DNA of 64,000 nucleotides from Gimesia benthica. GTDB lineage: Bacteria > Planctomycetota > Planctomycetia > Planctomycetales > Planctomycetaceae. The position numbers and the translations under genes were made by a program. This document shows positions 32,966 to 42,574 of the stretch, in pieces (within the stretch, counting starts at the first letter, position 1; every line of letters begins with the position of its first letter). Below the pieces are notes generated by a model. The model did not search any database. It had not been told where the DNA came from and saw only the letters and a program-made list of their open reading frames with translations. Where the stretch lies: the NCBI RefSeq assembly GCF_009720525.1, contig NZ_CP043930.1, forward strand, positions 1,550,001 through 1,614,000, given 5' to 3'.

Positions 32966-33493
32966 ATGGGTAAGCTGATTCAATTTGTCATGGAAAATTT
33001 TACTCTCACCTTTCTGATCCTGGGACTGATCGTTTCCGGATTTTCTCTCTTGAGAAAACCGCGACCATTGTCACGAGCGAACATTGTTGAGTCCCTGTTT
33101 GCCTGGTTACTATTCTTTTCCATAGGCTGTTCTTTCTTCTATAACTTCATCATGCATTCGTTTTTTGGCGAGATGGCAGCCAGTTTCATCGGCTGGTCCC
33201 AGAGTCCGTTTCAGTTTGAAGTGGGGACCGCCAGTCTGGGTTATGCTGTGGTGGGCTTTCTGGCATTCCGTGGCAGTCTGGGCATGCGGGCCGCAGCGGT
33301 GGTTGGGCCGTCGATGTTTCTTCTGGGCGCTGCAGGCGGACACGTCTACCAGATGATCACAGCCCATAACTTTGCTCCCGGGAATGCCGGGCTGATCTTT
33401 TACACGGACATCGTGCTGCCCATCATCGGTTTTGTCCTGCTGGGCATGCAGTATCGATATCAGCGCAGGGAACAGACTGAAGTCCGGACTTAA
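32966..33493 (+). CDS. DUF6790-like integral membrane protein
   Basis: A 175-residue inner-membrane protein with about five hydrophobic segments (residues ~8-27, 47-70, 82-102, 112-130, 143-162). The stretch 'WSQSPFQFEVGTASLGYAVVG' and the 'AGGHVYQMI' motif resemble the DUF6790 family, whose function is unknown. AGAGAGTGA-like purine sequence lies just upstream of the ATG. The next gene starts directly after this stop (TAAATG), so the two are translationally coupled. Confidence 0.85.
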   Translation: MGKLIQFVMENFTLTFLILGLIVSGFSLLRKPRPLSRANIVESLFAWLLFFSIGCSFFYNFIMHSFFGEMAASFIGWSQSPFQFEVGTASLGYAVVGFLAFRGSLGMRAAAVVGPSMFLLGAAGGHVYQMITAHNFAPGNAGLIFYTDIVLPIIGFVLLGMQYRYQRREQTEVRT

Positions 33494-33829
33494 ATGGACT
33501 CTTCCAGGAAGGATGAAGCGATCCGAATGGAAATCGACATTGAACAGGAACTGGCCGGAAAGAACCCGGCACGACTGGCACCACAGGTCCGGAAGCAGAT
33601 TCGCATTCAGCAACTACGCGTCCGCAGTCACCTGATCATGGCATTCGTGTCTGCAGGAATCTTCAGCCTGCATCTGTTTCCGGGTTGGGTTCCACTCTGG
33701 ATGGCCGTCTGTGCTCTGATTGTGTTTCCCATTTCACTGCTCTGTCTGTATGGCGATGGACGTTTACTCAAATACCAGCAGCAGAAACTGACATTGATTG
33801 AAGAAATCCTGAAATCACGGGGAAAATAG
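33494..33829 (+). CDS. small two-helix membrane protein
   Basis: A 111-residue protein whose ATG abuts the stop of the preceding membrane protein. The first ~45 residues are charged and probably helical; two adjacent membrane segments follow (~47-63 and ~66-88, 'LIMAFVSAGIFSLHLF' and 'LWMAVCALIVFPISLLCLY'), and the tail is a Lys/Glu-rich helix. No family recognised. Coupled translation with the DUF6790-like protein suggests they form a complex. The position directly after a stop with no spacer argues for translational re-initiation. Confidence 0.75.
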   Translation: MDSSRKDEAIRMEIDIEQELAGKNPARLAPQVRKQIRIQQLRVRSHLIMAFVSAGIFSLHLFPGWVPLWMAVCALIVFPISLLCLYGDGRLLKYQQQKLTLIEEILKSRGK

Positions 33830-33877
33830 TAAGAACCCGTTGATCCATTCTGCTATAACAGACGTTTGTCATTCCAT

Positions 33878-36256
33878 ATGCCAAGCGATTCAGTGGTAAC
33901 AGACCGGCAAGGAAAATCAAAGTGGCCCCGGCTGATCTTGTGCCTGGTCATCGTGGTGCTCGGCCTGCGCCTGGTTATTGTCGTCAGCGGGTCCCCTTCA
34001 GGTTGGCATTCGCTGTGGCATGACTGGAAAGCGGAAGCCTGGCGTCTGCTGGGGCAAACGACGTCGGTCAGCGAGGAACTTCCCGAGGAACAGGCGCAAT
34101 ACTGGTTGCAGCAGGTTGAGCAAATCCCCGCAACCCGGACCGACGCCCAGGTCGCGCTGGGGGCAGCCTGGATGCTCACCGAGCCGCAGTATGAGTTTCT
34201 CAAGCGGGACATCTTAACGACTGAAGACGCGAGGGAACTTTCTGGAAACCTGTTTGAACTCAGAGATCGGGCAGAAGCAGAGTATCAGGCTCTGTGTCGC
34301 GCTGCCTGTCTGAAACAGGCAGCGATCACCACGCAACTTGCCCCGGAAGATGTCGATTTCTGGAGACAGCGCGCGTTACTGCTGTTTGTGCTGAGCGATG
34401 AATCAGAGTGGGAACCGTCCACCGAGGACTGGCTGTCGCTGCTGGATGAGTGTGCGGCCCATGATCCGGAGAATGCATTCTACGACTACCTGGCAGCGAT
34501 CAGGTTCTATCAGCAGTCCGCCGAACCGGTCTGGGATGACGAATATCGTCTGACTCTGAAAATCACGAATCCCCCAATCTATGCACAGGCTGAGCAACGA
34601 CTGGAGGCGGGACAGAAAAAACCAACCCTGGATATGGGGGCGATTACCTGGTCGGCGACCCTGGCCTTTTTAGAACAGACATCACTCCCGCGGGGCGAGC
34701 AGATCAAAGCTGCAGAAGGGCGGAATGCCATTTATCCCGCTGAAATGATTGTCATTCGACTGCTACGCTGGTTGGACAATTCCTGCAAATCCGATCTGCT
34801 GCAAAAAAAGTACGCCGCAGTGATACGGAATGCAGACCGTGAATTGCGAATCGTAGAGCAGTTGCAGGGCCGTGACAATCTGTATGAACTGACATTCTTT
34901 AAATACAGCTTCCGCACTTTGGGACTGGGACATTCATTCCAGGTGTTGCAGACACATCCGGAGTCTTTCACTCCTGAGGAAGCTGTTCAACTGAAGCAGG
35001 ATCTGCATCAGGCCTGGCTGCAGCGGAAGCTCTTTATGGAAGCCCTGAACCGTTATCATGCTCAGCAGGACGCACAACCCGCATTTGAGGCGCCCCTCGC
35101 AACAACGCTGACTGAACTCAGCCAACCTTTTATTCTCTTGTTGTTTCTACTCTCACTGTTGCTGGTGTTGACTGCTCGTTGGGCTGGCTGGTGTGAAACA
35201 GGTACCGCGTCTCGACCGGGCTGGTGGCGAACCCTGGTTGCCTGGTTTTCTGGAGTGAGCCTGAGCCTGTTTCTCTGGGGAGTAATCCCGGCGGATGCCC
35301 TTCCGGAACGTGTCTGGAACATCCTGCTGCTGACTCTCGGTTGGGTCAGTCTGATTCTGATATTAACCTTTTCTCTGCGAATGATCCGTAAGCGAGGAAA
35401 TATTACCTGGATCCCATTAATTTCGCTGCTGCTGGTTCTCTTGATTCCTGTCCTGATCTGTTTTCAATATAGACCCCTGCAGACAATTGTGGAACAGTCC
35501 TGGCTACACGCTTCCCTGGCATTGTTCATCCCGGTTTCACTGCTGCTCGCCGTTCTTTATGGAACGGCGGTCTTCATCGTGATTCGTTTTTTATGTTCCC
35601 CCGGGTGGTCTGCACGCCGCAAGCTGACTGTCTGGGGCCTCGTTTTCCTGGTCACTCTATTGATCGTTCCCACCGGTTCTATGGTCTTTCGAGGCTCACT
35701 GAATCCAGCAGAAATACAAACCTGGTTCGGCGGTGATATTTCCGTGGCTGATGAGAATCCATTTCTCGCGCTGGCCGCCCAGAACCGGCAACCGCAAAAA
35801 CAGATCCCCACATGGATCTGGATTTATCCGCAGTGGACGTCACATCATGGAGAAGGACTCGCCGTCCTGCTGTCTCTGTCAATTCTACTCAGTTGGTCTC
35901 TCCTGCGCCGGTCACGTTCGTCGAATGCCTTGGATTCGCAGATCTGGCAAGAGGGAGTTCTCCTGCTGAGGCGTTCCAGCCTGGTCGTTCTGCTGGTTGT
36001 GACAATGGTTTACCTGGCTGCCCTGCCCTCTGTGATCAAGGCGGAAAACAAGGATTACCAGAAACGATCTCAGGCTCTACTCAACCTGCTGGAACCCCTG
36101 CAGGAAGTGGATCGTATCCAAGCGGAGATCAAAGAGGAACCAGAACAAATGCAGTCATTTGAGCTGCGCATCAAAGAGATTGAACAGCAGTTGATTGACG
36201 AGGTCGACCGCACTGTAAATCCGTCTCCACGAGGGGAGTTGAAACCACTCGAATAA
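33878..36256 (+). CDS. large planctomycete membrane protein of unknown function
   Basis: A 792-residue protein, family not recognised. The start is the ATG at 33878; a TTG four codons upstream is an alternative. One N-terminal membrane helix ('LILCLVIVVLGLRLVIVVSG', ~15-34) is followed by ~360 mostly helical residues with TPR-like character ('LLDECAAHDPENAFYDYLAAIRF'), presumably outside the membrane. The C-terminal half has about seven membrane helices (~400-710) and a charged coiled-coil end (~735-785, 'LLEPLQEVDRIQAEIKEEPEQ'). The layout suggests a membrane-bound assembly or transport factor. It is followed, after 290 bp, by the hybrid histidine kinase on the same strand. Confidence 0.82.
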   Translation: MPSDSVVTDRQGKSKWPRLILCLVIVVLGLRLVIVVSGSPSGWHSLWHDWKAEAWRLLGQTTSVSEELPEEQAQYWLQQVEQIPATRTDAQVALGAAWMLTEPQYEFLKRDILTTEDARELSGNLFELRDRAEAEYQALCRAACLKQAAITTQLAPEDVDFWRQRALLLFVLSDESEWEPSTEDWLSLLDECAAHDPENAFYDYLAAIRFYQQSAEPVWDDEYRLTLKITNPPIYAQAEQRLEAGQKKPTLDMGAITWSATLAFLEQTSLPRGEQIKAAEGRNAIYPAEMIVIRLLRWLDNSCKSDLLQKKYAAVIRNADRELRIVEQLQGRDNLYELTFFKYSFRTLGLGHSFQVLQTHPESFTPEEAVQLKQDLHQAWLQRKLFMEALNRYHAQQDAQPAFEAPLATTLTELSQPFILLLFLLSLLLVLTARWAGWCETGTASRPGWWRTLVAWFSGVSLSLFLWGVIPADALPERVWNILLLTLGWVSLILILTFSLRMIRKRGNITWIPLISLLLVLLIPVLICFQYRPLQTIVEQSWLHASLALFIPVSLLLAVLYGTAVFIVIRFLCSPGWSARRKLTVWGLVFLVTLLIVPTGSMVFRGSLNPAEIQTWFGGDISVADENPFLALAAQNRQPQKQIPTWIWIYPQWTSHHGEGLAVLLSLSILLSWSLLRRSRSSNALDSQIWQEGVLLLRRSSLVVLLVVTMVYLAALPSVIKAENKDYQKRSQALLNLLEPLQEVDRIQAEIKEEPEQMQSFELRIKEIEQQLIDEVDRTVNPSPRGELKPLE

Positions 36257-36547
36257 CAGCATTACTACTTGATCTCTGCTTTGATGTGACCGCTCAGGAA
36301 CGAACCTTCTTTTTCTTATGGCTCATATCTCATTCAACGGTCATAAGGATTCTACCGCCTTCCACAGCGTGAGGAATATCCCTGCAACTTGTGGGAAGCC
36401 TGCGGTTTTTCACTCACCTGCAAACTTCCTGACCTAGATTTCAATGGTCGTTGATGCGTCCCGTGGGGATCCGATCACCTGCCTGCAGCGATTTTGTCTG
36501 GCACTTTAGAATCGCCGGCTCTTCTCTTTCCAGTATGAGATTAGATT

Positions 36548-39500
36548 ATGCGTCTGGATACTGTACTCAAAGTTCGCGCCAGAAAACTCTGGACTATCTG
36601 CCTGTTGTGTGCACTGCTGCCGGGGATGATGGCCTCTGCAATCGCTGCCGAAACATCCGCACCCGCGACTGCAAAAAGTTGTGCTGGCGGTCATTGTGCG
36701 CAAGCAGCTGCCAAACCAGAGCTGCAAGCCGAAGGGCCGGTTACGTTTTTCTCGAAACTGTTCGACACCAACGATTACCCGCAGCGCTGGTATTGTGGTA
36801 CCTGGTCGAGTGATGTGGGCTGGCTGCATATCCTGTCTGACATTGCCATCTTCGGTGCCTATTTCACCATTCCGGTGATGCTGCTCTACTTCCTGTTACA
36901 GCGCAAAGATCTCCCCTTCCCGCGAATTATCTGGCTGTTTGCCGCTTTCATTCTGTTCTGCGGTTTTGGACATCTGATTGAAGCGGGCATCTTCTGGTGG
37001 CCCGTTTACCGTTTTTCCGGGTTGATTAAGGCCAGTACCGCGATCGTCTCCTGGATTACGGTCTTCGTATTAATCCGTCTGATTCCCGAGGCACTCAAAC
37101 TTCCTTCCGCGGCGCTGTTAGGTACGAAGCTGCAGGAGAGCCAGGAACGGTTGGATTATGCGCTGGAAGCTGGACAGATCGGCGTCTGGGAGCTCGATCT
37201 GAAAACCAACCTGCTCAACTGGGACCGGCAGACGCGGGAGATGTTCGATGTACCTGCCGAGGAAACGGAACTGCACTACGAAGATTTCAGCAAGCGACTG
37301 CATCCCGCTGACAGGGAACGTGTCGAAACCTGTTTCAATAACAGCGTCGATACCGGCACTCCTTACAGTTGTGAATATCGCGTGATTTACCGGGATGGCT
37401 CGGTACATTACATCTATGCTCAGGGGCATGCGGTCTTTGATGATATTGGTGAGCCGAAACTGTTTGTCGGCGTCTACCATGATTTCACAGAACAACAGAT
37501 CCAGAGAAATGCCCTTTCCGAAAGTGAGCAGAACTATCGCAGCACCTTTGAGCAGGTTGCGATGGGAATCGCCCACGTGTCTCCCGATGGTCGCTGGCTG
37601 CGGTTCAATCAAGGGTTGTGCGATCTGCTGGGCTACACGGATCAGGAGCTGCTGGATCAGAACTGGCAGGACCTCACTCACCCGGACGATCTGGATGCAG
37701 ACCTCGTCCAGGTCTCGAAATTACTGGCAGGTGAAATCGATTCCTACTCGGTTGAAAAACGATACCTTACACAGGATCAAGCGGTTGTCTGGACTAACAT
37801 GACTGTTTCACTGGTCCGTCTGCCAACCGGAGAACCACGGCACTTCATCTTCCTGATCGAGAATATCCAGGGGCGCAAAGAAGCCGAAAAAGCATTACAG
37901 ATGTATCACCAGAAAGTCAAAAAACTGTCCCTGGTCGCCAGTAAAACCAAGCATTCGGTTATCATCTCCGACGCCCGGGGTTATATAGAATGGGTTAATG
38001 ATGCCTTTACCACGCTGAGTGGTTACACACTCAACGAGGTGATGGAACAGCACCTCTGTGATATATTACGGGGTCCGGAAGCAAACTCAGATACGATTGC
38101 CAGCATCAGAGACAGCCTGCAGAAAAAAGAGAGCATCGCGACGGAAATCGTGAATTATGATCGCGACGGACGTGAGTACTGGATCGAGCTCAAGATCGAT
38201 CCAGTGTTTGATGACGATGACATCCTGCTGAACTTCATCGCCACCCAGGTCGATGTGACGGCCCGCAAACAGTCGGAGTTGGCCCTGCGCATGGCCAACT
38301 CACAGTTCAGTAAATTGCGACAGGCCGACATCCTGGGAATCATGACCTGTCGCTTTGACGGCAGTGTCGAACAGGCGAATGACGAACTGCTCCGCATTCT
38401 CGGCTATACGACCAACGACCTGGAAGCCGGGTTAATCAACTGCCAGGAGCTGACGCCGACAGAGTGGCAGCAGCGCGATCAGGAAGTGTTGCAGGAAATG
38501 CTGGAAACCGGCGCAGCAAAACCGATCGAAAAAGAATACTACCGTAAAGATGGCAGCCGCGTTCCCGTTGTACTGGGCATGACGCGCCTGGATGAAGCGG
38601 AGGACCTCTGTCTCTGTTTCGTACTGGATGCCACCGCGCAGAAAGAGACCGAAGAAAAACTGAAAGACGCCAAACAGGTCGCGGAAGAAGCGAGCCGGGC
38701 CAAGAGTGATTTCCTGGCCAATATGAGCCACGAACTGCGTACGCCACTCAATGGAGTGATCGGCATGACAGAATTACTGGCCGGTACAAACCTGAACCGA
38801 CAGCAGCAGGACTTCGTCGATGCCTGCCGGAACAGTGGTGAATCGCTGCTGGGCCTGATCAATGATATTCTCGACTTCTCCAAAATCGAAGCCGGCAAAC
38901 TGGACCTGGACCTGCATCAATTTGACATAGAAAAACTGCTGATGGACACCATGAGCACTATGGTCTGGCGAGCTGCTGAGAAAGATCTGGAGCTTCCCTG
39001 TTCTATTGATCCAGCCACGCGACTGATTCTTAAGGGAGACAGTTATCGACTGCGGCAGGTATTGGTGAACCTCGTCGGCAACGCGATTAAGTTTACCGAA
39101 ACGGGTGAAGTTTCCGTGCGTGCGGAAGCCATCGAACAGGAGACCGATCAGATCACGATCCGCTTCACTGTGAGTGATACGGGCATTGGTATCTCTGAAG
39201 ACAAACTGGACCGCTTGTTCCAGTCATTTACTCAAGTTGATGCTTCGACCACACGCAATTATGGAGGCAGCGGACTGGGGCTGGTCATCTCCCGGAACCT
39301 GGTCGAATTAATGGGGGGATCGATTGGTATCGAGAGCAAGGAGGGCGCAGGTTCGACCTTCTGGTTTGAGATTCCATTTGAAATCATCTCTCCCACTTCG
39401 GTGGCACTCCCGATCCGCTCACCGCTGGCTGGGAAACGGGCCCTGATTGTCGACGACAATCAGAAGTGTCTGCAGATCCTGCACGATTTCGCCAAAGAAT

Positions 39501-40663
39501 GGGGACTGAAAACAGACCTCGCCGTATCTGTCGCGGAAGCCCTTTCGATTCTGGAACGGGCACACGACAACCAGGAGATCATTGACCTGGTGCTGACCGA
39601 TCTGGAACTGCCGGACCTGAGTGGAAGGGTTCTGGCCCACGAACTCAAGGACGCAGATCCCAAGGTCATTCTGATCTCCCGTTCGCCTGAAACACATCTG
39701 AGCCAGAGCGAACTGCAGGAGAGTGGCGCTGCTGCCCTGTTGCATAAACCGCTGAATCGACACAAGCTGTATGAGGTGCTCTGCAACCTGTTTCAACAGG
39801 AGTCCAGCCTGCCTCGCATACAGGATCTCGATGCGTATCAGGAGGATGAAGAACACGCATTTCTGTCGGCAACGACGGTTCTGCTGGCAGAGGATAATAA
39901 CATCAACCAGATGTACGTTACCGAGTTGATGAAACAGTTCGGCTGCATTTGTCATACAGCGGTCAATGGACTGGAGGCCATCGAAGCGGTTAAACGACAC
40001 AATTACGATCTGGTACTGATGGACTGTCAGATGCCGGAACTGGACGGGCTGGAAGCCACCCGGCAGATTCGTGAACTGGAACAGACAGGGGAACTTGAGG
40101 GACATCTCCACATTGTGGCACTCACTGCGAATGCGATCAAAGGAGATCGGGAGCGCTGCCTGGAAGCCGGCATGGATGACTATATCAGTAAACCCGTACA
40201 GAAAGTGCAGATCAAAAAGCTGCTCGACCAGTTCCATGCCCGGAAAGCATCTCGCCAGCAATCAGTTTCTGTAAAAACAGAAACTGTCGTTTGCACAGAT
40301 CGTACGATAGACACGGCTGCATTGATGGAGCTTTGTTGCGGTAATCTGGAACTTATTGAATCGCTGCTGGATGAACTGGAAAGCTCAGGCGAAACGCGTG
40401 TGGCACATATTCGCGAACATGCAGATCAGGGCAATGCCCGAGGGGTTGCTGAAGTAGCGCATTCACTCAAGGGAGCTACCAGTATTCTGTGTGCAGCCTC
40501 CCTGCAACAGTTATCACAGGAAATTGAGCAAACCGGCACTGAGGACCACTTGGAAACCATTGATGCATTGATCGATGAACTCTCTACCGAAATGCAACGT
40601 TGTCTGCGGGAACTTCCCCAAGTCAGAGAAGATCTGCAGGGTATGTCCGAAGAGGGCGAATAA
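36548..40663 (+). CDS. hybrid histidine kinase with ethylene-receptor-like sensor domain
   Basis: A 1371-residue membrane kinase. Signal-like segment (~12-34), then a Cys pair (Cys45, Cys50), then three membrane helices (~94-180) matching the ethylene-binding domain of ETR1-type receptors: Asp98, Tyr105, Ile108, Pro109, Ile135, Cys138 and His142 stand at exactly the ETR1 spacing (D25, Y32, I35, P36, I62, C65, H69), Cys and His being the Cu(I) ligands. Then four PAS domains (~198-318, 325-447, 458-578, 582-700), HisKA with His728 ('SHELRTPLNG'), HATPase_c ending 'GGSGLGLVISR', receiver 1 (Asp1018), receiver 2 (Asp1159) and an HPt domain (His1305, 'AHSLKGAT'). A complete internal phosphorelay; no separate output regulator lies nearby. 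Confidence 0.95.
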   Translation: MRLDTVLKVRARKLWTICLLCALLPGMMASAIAAETSAPATAKSCAGGHCAQAAAKPELQAEGPVTFFSKLFDTNDYPQRWYCGTWSSDVGWLHILSDIAIFGAYFTIPVMLLYFLLQRKDLPFPRIIWLFAAFILFCGFGHLIEAGIFWWPVYRFSGLIKASTAIVSWITVFVLIRLIPEALKLPSAALLGTKLQESQERLDYALEAGQIGVWELDLKTNLLNWDRQTREMFDVPAEETELHYEDFSKRLHPADRERVETCFNNSVDTGTPYSCEYRVIYRDGSVHYIYAQGHAVFDDIGEPKLFVGVYHDFTEQQIQRNALSESEQNYRSTFEQVAMGIAHVSPDGRWLRFNQGLCDLLGYTDQELLDQNWQDLTHPDDLDADLVQVSKLLAGEIDSYSVEKRYLTQDQAVVWTNMTVSLVRLPTGEPRHFIFLIENIQGRKEAEKALQMYHQKVKKLSLVASKTKHSVIISDARGYIEWVNDAFTTLSGYTLNEVMEQHLCDILRGPEANSDTIASIRDSLQKKESIATEIVNYDRDGREYWIELKIDPVFDDDDILLNFIATQVDVTARKQSELALRMANSQFSKLRQADILGIMTCRFDGSVEQANDELLRILGYTTNDLEAGLINCQELTPTEWQQRDQEVLQEMLETGAAKPIEKEYYRKDGSRVPVVLGMTRLDEAEDLCLCFVLDATAQKETEEKLKDAKQVAEEASRAKSDFLANMSHELRTPLNGVIGMTELLAGTNLNRQQQDFVDACRNSGESLLGLINDILDFSKIEAGKLDLDLHQFDIEKLLMDTMSTMVWRAAEKDLELPCSIDPATRLILKGDSYRLRQVLVNLVGNAIKFTETGEVSVRAEAIEQETDQITIRFTVSDTGIGISEDKLDRLFQSFTQVDASTTRNYGGSGLGLVISRNLVELMGGSIGIESKEGAGSTFWFEIPFEIISPTSVALPIRSPLAGKRALIVDDNQKCLQILHDFAKEWGLKTDLAVSVAEALSILERAHDNQEIIDLVLTDLELPDLSGRVLAHELKDADPKVILISRSPETHLSQSELQESGAAALLHKPLNRHKLYEVLCNLFQQESSLPRIQDLDAYQEDEEHAFLSATTVLLAEDNNINQMYVTELMKQFGCICHTAVNGLEAIEAVKRHNYDLVLMDCQMPELDGLEATRQIRELEQTGELEGHLHIVALTANAIKGDRERCLEAGMDDYISKPVQKVQIKKLLDQFHARKASRQQSVSVKTETVVCTDRTIDTAALMELCCGNLELIESLLDELESSGETRVAHIREHADQGNARGVAEVAHSLKGATSILCAASLQQLSQEIEQTGTEDHLETIDALIDELSTEMQRCLRELPQVREDLQGMSEEGE

Positions 40664-40673
40664 TCTCCCGGTT

Positions 40674-41783
40674 TTAATGCAGAGAGTGTTCCGTCACTTT
40701 GTCAGGAAGTGACGGGGCATCATGCTTCACTGTTGTTTTACTCAACAAATAGTGTGAGACGTACCACTCTTCCCCGGACTGGTAACCGAACAGTTCCGCG
40801 ACCGCGAGGAAAAACAGACGCCAGCGCATCCACCAGCGGTGGGCCTGCTGTGTCCCATAAGTTTCTGCCAGGATCGGCAGGACTTGAGCGCTACGCTGGT
40901 CTAGATTATTCAGCCAGGCCTCGGACGTCAGCTGATAGTGACGACCGTTCCAGCGCCACTGCTGTTCGACCTGCATGTGTTGCTGGAAGTGTGAAAACCA
41001 GTTATCCGCGGGCATGATCCCCCCGGTAAAGAAATGCCGGGCCATCCAGTCGTCTGCATTTTGATCGCTGAATTCGTAGACATAGTTACGATGGCAGAAA
41101 ATATGAACGAAGAGTTTCCCGTCGTCAACCAGCCAGTCGGAAATGCGATTTAACAGGCGGGCATAATTCCGCATGTGTTCGAACATTTCCACAGAGACCA
41201 CGCGATCGAATTTTTGCTCGGGTTCGAAATCGTTCATGTCTGCAGTAATCACATTGACGCGGTCAGCATAGCCGCGTTCACGCGCCATTTGTTCGATCGC
41301 TGCCCGTTGAGAATGAGAGTTGGAAACAGCAGTGATGTGACATTGAGGATACTGTTCGGCGATCCAGAGCGTCAACGAGCCCCAGCCGCAGCCCAGTTCC
41401 AGGATCTGCATGCCATCTTCAAGTTGTGCATGCAGGCAGCTCTCTTTTAAAGCAGCGACTTCTGCATCGTCGAGTGTAGTCACCCCCTCCGGCCAGTAAC
41501 AGCAGCTATACTTCCGCTGCGATCCAAGTACCTGCTCATAAAAAGCGGCAGGTACTTCGTAATGCTGTTCGTTGGCCTTCTCCGGAACCAGGGCAATCGG
41601 GCTCTTAAGGGCAGCCTCGACGAATGCACGTCGATTTTCAGCATCCGCGGCAGGACTCCCCCCATCCAGGCTATCGAGTCGTTTGCTACAGAGCCTGCGA
41701 ATGGCACGCCGGACCAGACTGTCGGGGACCCAGCCCCGCTCCACACATTCAATGGCCAGATTCACCAGCATGTCAGTTTTCAT
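40674..41783 (-). CDS. CFA-synthase-family SAM methyltransferase (second copy)
   Basis: A 369-residue SAM-dependent methyltransferase of the cyclopropane-fatty-acid synthase superfamily (COG2230). The SAM-binding glycine motif is 'ILELGCGWGSLTLWIAEQYP' (~residue 125), followed by 'VVSVEMFEHMRNYARLL'. The N-terminal region and 'GGIMPADNWFSHFQ' resemble the branch containing coclaurine N-methyltransferase-like and lipid-methylating enzymes rather than classical Cfa. Substrate unknown; the operon suggests an unsaturated phospholipid acyl chain or its methylated product. It is the last gene of the sigma-headed operon and overlaps the DUF1295 gene by 4 nt (ATGA). Confidence 0.92.
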   Translation of the reverse strand: MKTDMLVNLAIECVERGWVPDSLVRRAIRRLCSKRLDSLDGGSPAADAENRRAFVEAALKSPIALVPEKANEQHYEVPAAFYEQVLGSQRKYSCCYWPEGVTTLDDAEVAALKESCLHAQLEDGMQILELGCGWGSLTLWIAEQYPQCHITAVSNSHSQRAAIEQMARERGYADRVNVITADMNDFEPEQKFDRVVSVEMFEHMRNYARLLNRISDWLVDDGKLFVHIFCHRNYVYEFSDQNADDWMARHFFTGGIMPADNWFSHFQQHMQVEQQWRWNGRHYQLTSEAWLNNLDQRSAQVLPILAETYGTQQAHRWWMRWRLFFLAVAELFGYQSGEEWYVSHYLLSKTTVKHDAPSLPDKVTEHSLH

Positions 41784-42574
41784 GTTGTCACCTGTTTTGA
41801 TTTAGGAGGCCAGGGAAAGAAGGCACTCGTGGTCCGCTGATATTCGCGATAGGCTTCGCCCCGGCTCTTGATGGCCTGGGCTTCCGTAGGAGGAATTCCC
41901 GTCACATTGAGGATGAAATGCAGCATCAGGAGCGGGCCGAGAATTGTCAGCCAACCCCAGGGAGCCTGGATGGCCAGACAGACGTAGGCCCACCAGTGCA
42001 GCCATTCAAAAAAGTAATTGGGGTGCCGTGAATAGTGCCAGAGTCCGCGTTGACAGACCTGCCCCGTCTGGTGCGGATCTGAACGAAATCGGGAGAGTTG
42101 CTGATCGGCGATCAGTTCCCCAGAGATAGCAGCAAACCAGATTGCGATTCCGAGATAATCAAGAAACCCCAGCGGTGCCGTACTTCGAGCTGCCAGCAAC
42201 ATCGGCAGAGCAAAGAGCAGACTTCCCACCGCCTGAAGCTGATAGAACCAGAAGAGTTTCCCCTGGGCGGCGGTGCCCCATTTTTCTTTGAGGGTCTGAT
42301 AACGCCCGTCTTCGGGCATGGTCAATACGCGATAGAGAATGTAACCACTGAGTCTTAGAGACCAGAGCAGAGCCAACGTCGCGACGATGATCCGCCTGGT
42401 CAAATCGCCTTCCACACTTCCCCAGGCGAAAAACAGACTGAGCAAGCCGACTCCCATGCCCCAGGCAACATCAACAATGCCTGCATCCCCGGTCCGTTTC
42501 TGGAGCAACCAGAGCAGTCCCATGACAGCCGACATGCCTGCGCCGCCGATCAGAATCATCCACCAGGGATTCAA
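41780..42574 (-). CDS. DUF1295 (steroid 5-alpha-reductase-like) membrane protein
   Basis: A 264-residue integral membrane protein with about six helices. The DUF1295 family belongs to the steroid 5-alpha-reductase/isoprenylcysteine methyltransferase-like fold. Signature: 'RFRSDPHQTGQVCQRGLWHYSRHPNYFFEWLHWW' (in parts, ~160-195), which in relatives binds a nicotinamide or SAM cofactor. In similar clusters of other bacteria DUF1295 proteins accompany CFA synthase, DUF1365 and a flavin amine oxidase, so a reductive step on a modified fatty acid is the best inference. It overlaps its neighbours on both sides by 4 nt. Confidence 0.92.
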   Translation of the reverse strand: MNPWWMILIGGAGMSAVMGLLWLLQKRTGDAGIVDVAWGMGVGLLSLFFAWGSVEGDLTRRIIVATLALLWSLRLSGYILYRVLTMPEDGRYQTLKEKWGTAAQGKLFWFYQLQAVGSLLFALPMLLAARSTAPLGFLDYLGIAIWFAAISGELIADQQLSRFRSDPHQTGQVCQRGLWHYSRHPNYFFEWLHWWAYVCLAIQAPWGWLTILGPLLMLHFILNVTGIPPTEAQAIKSRGEAYREYQRTTSAFFPWPPKSKQVTT

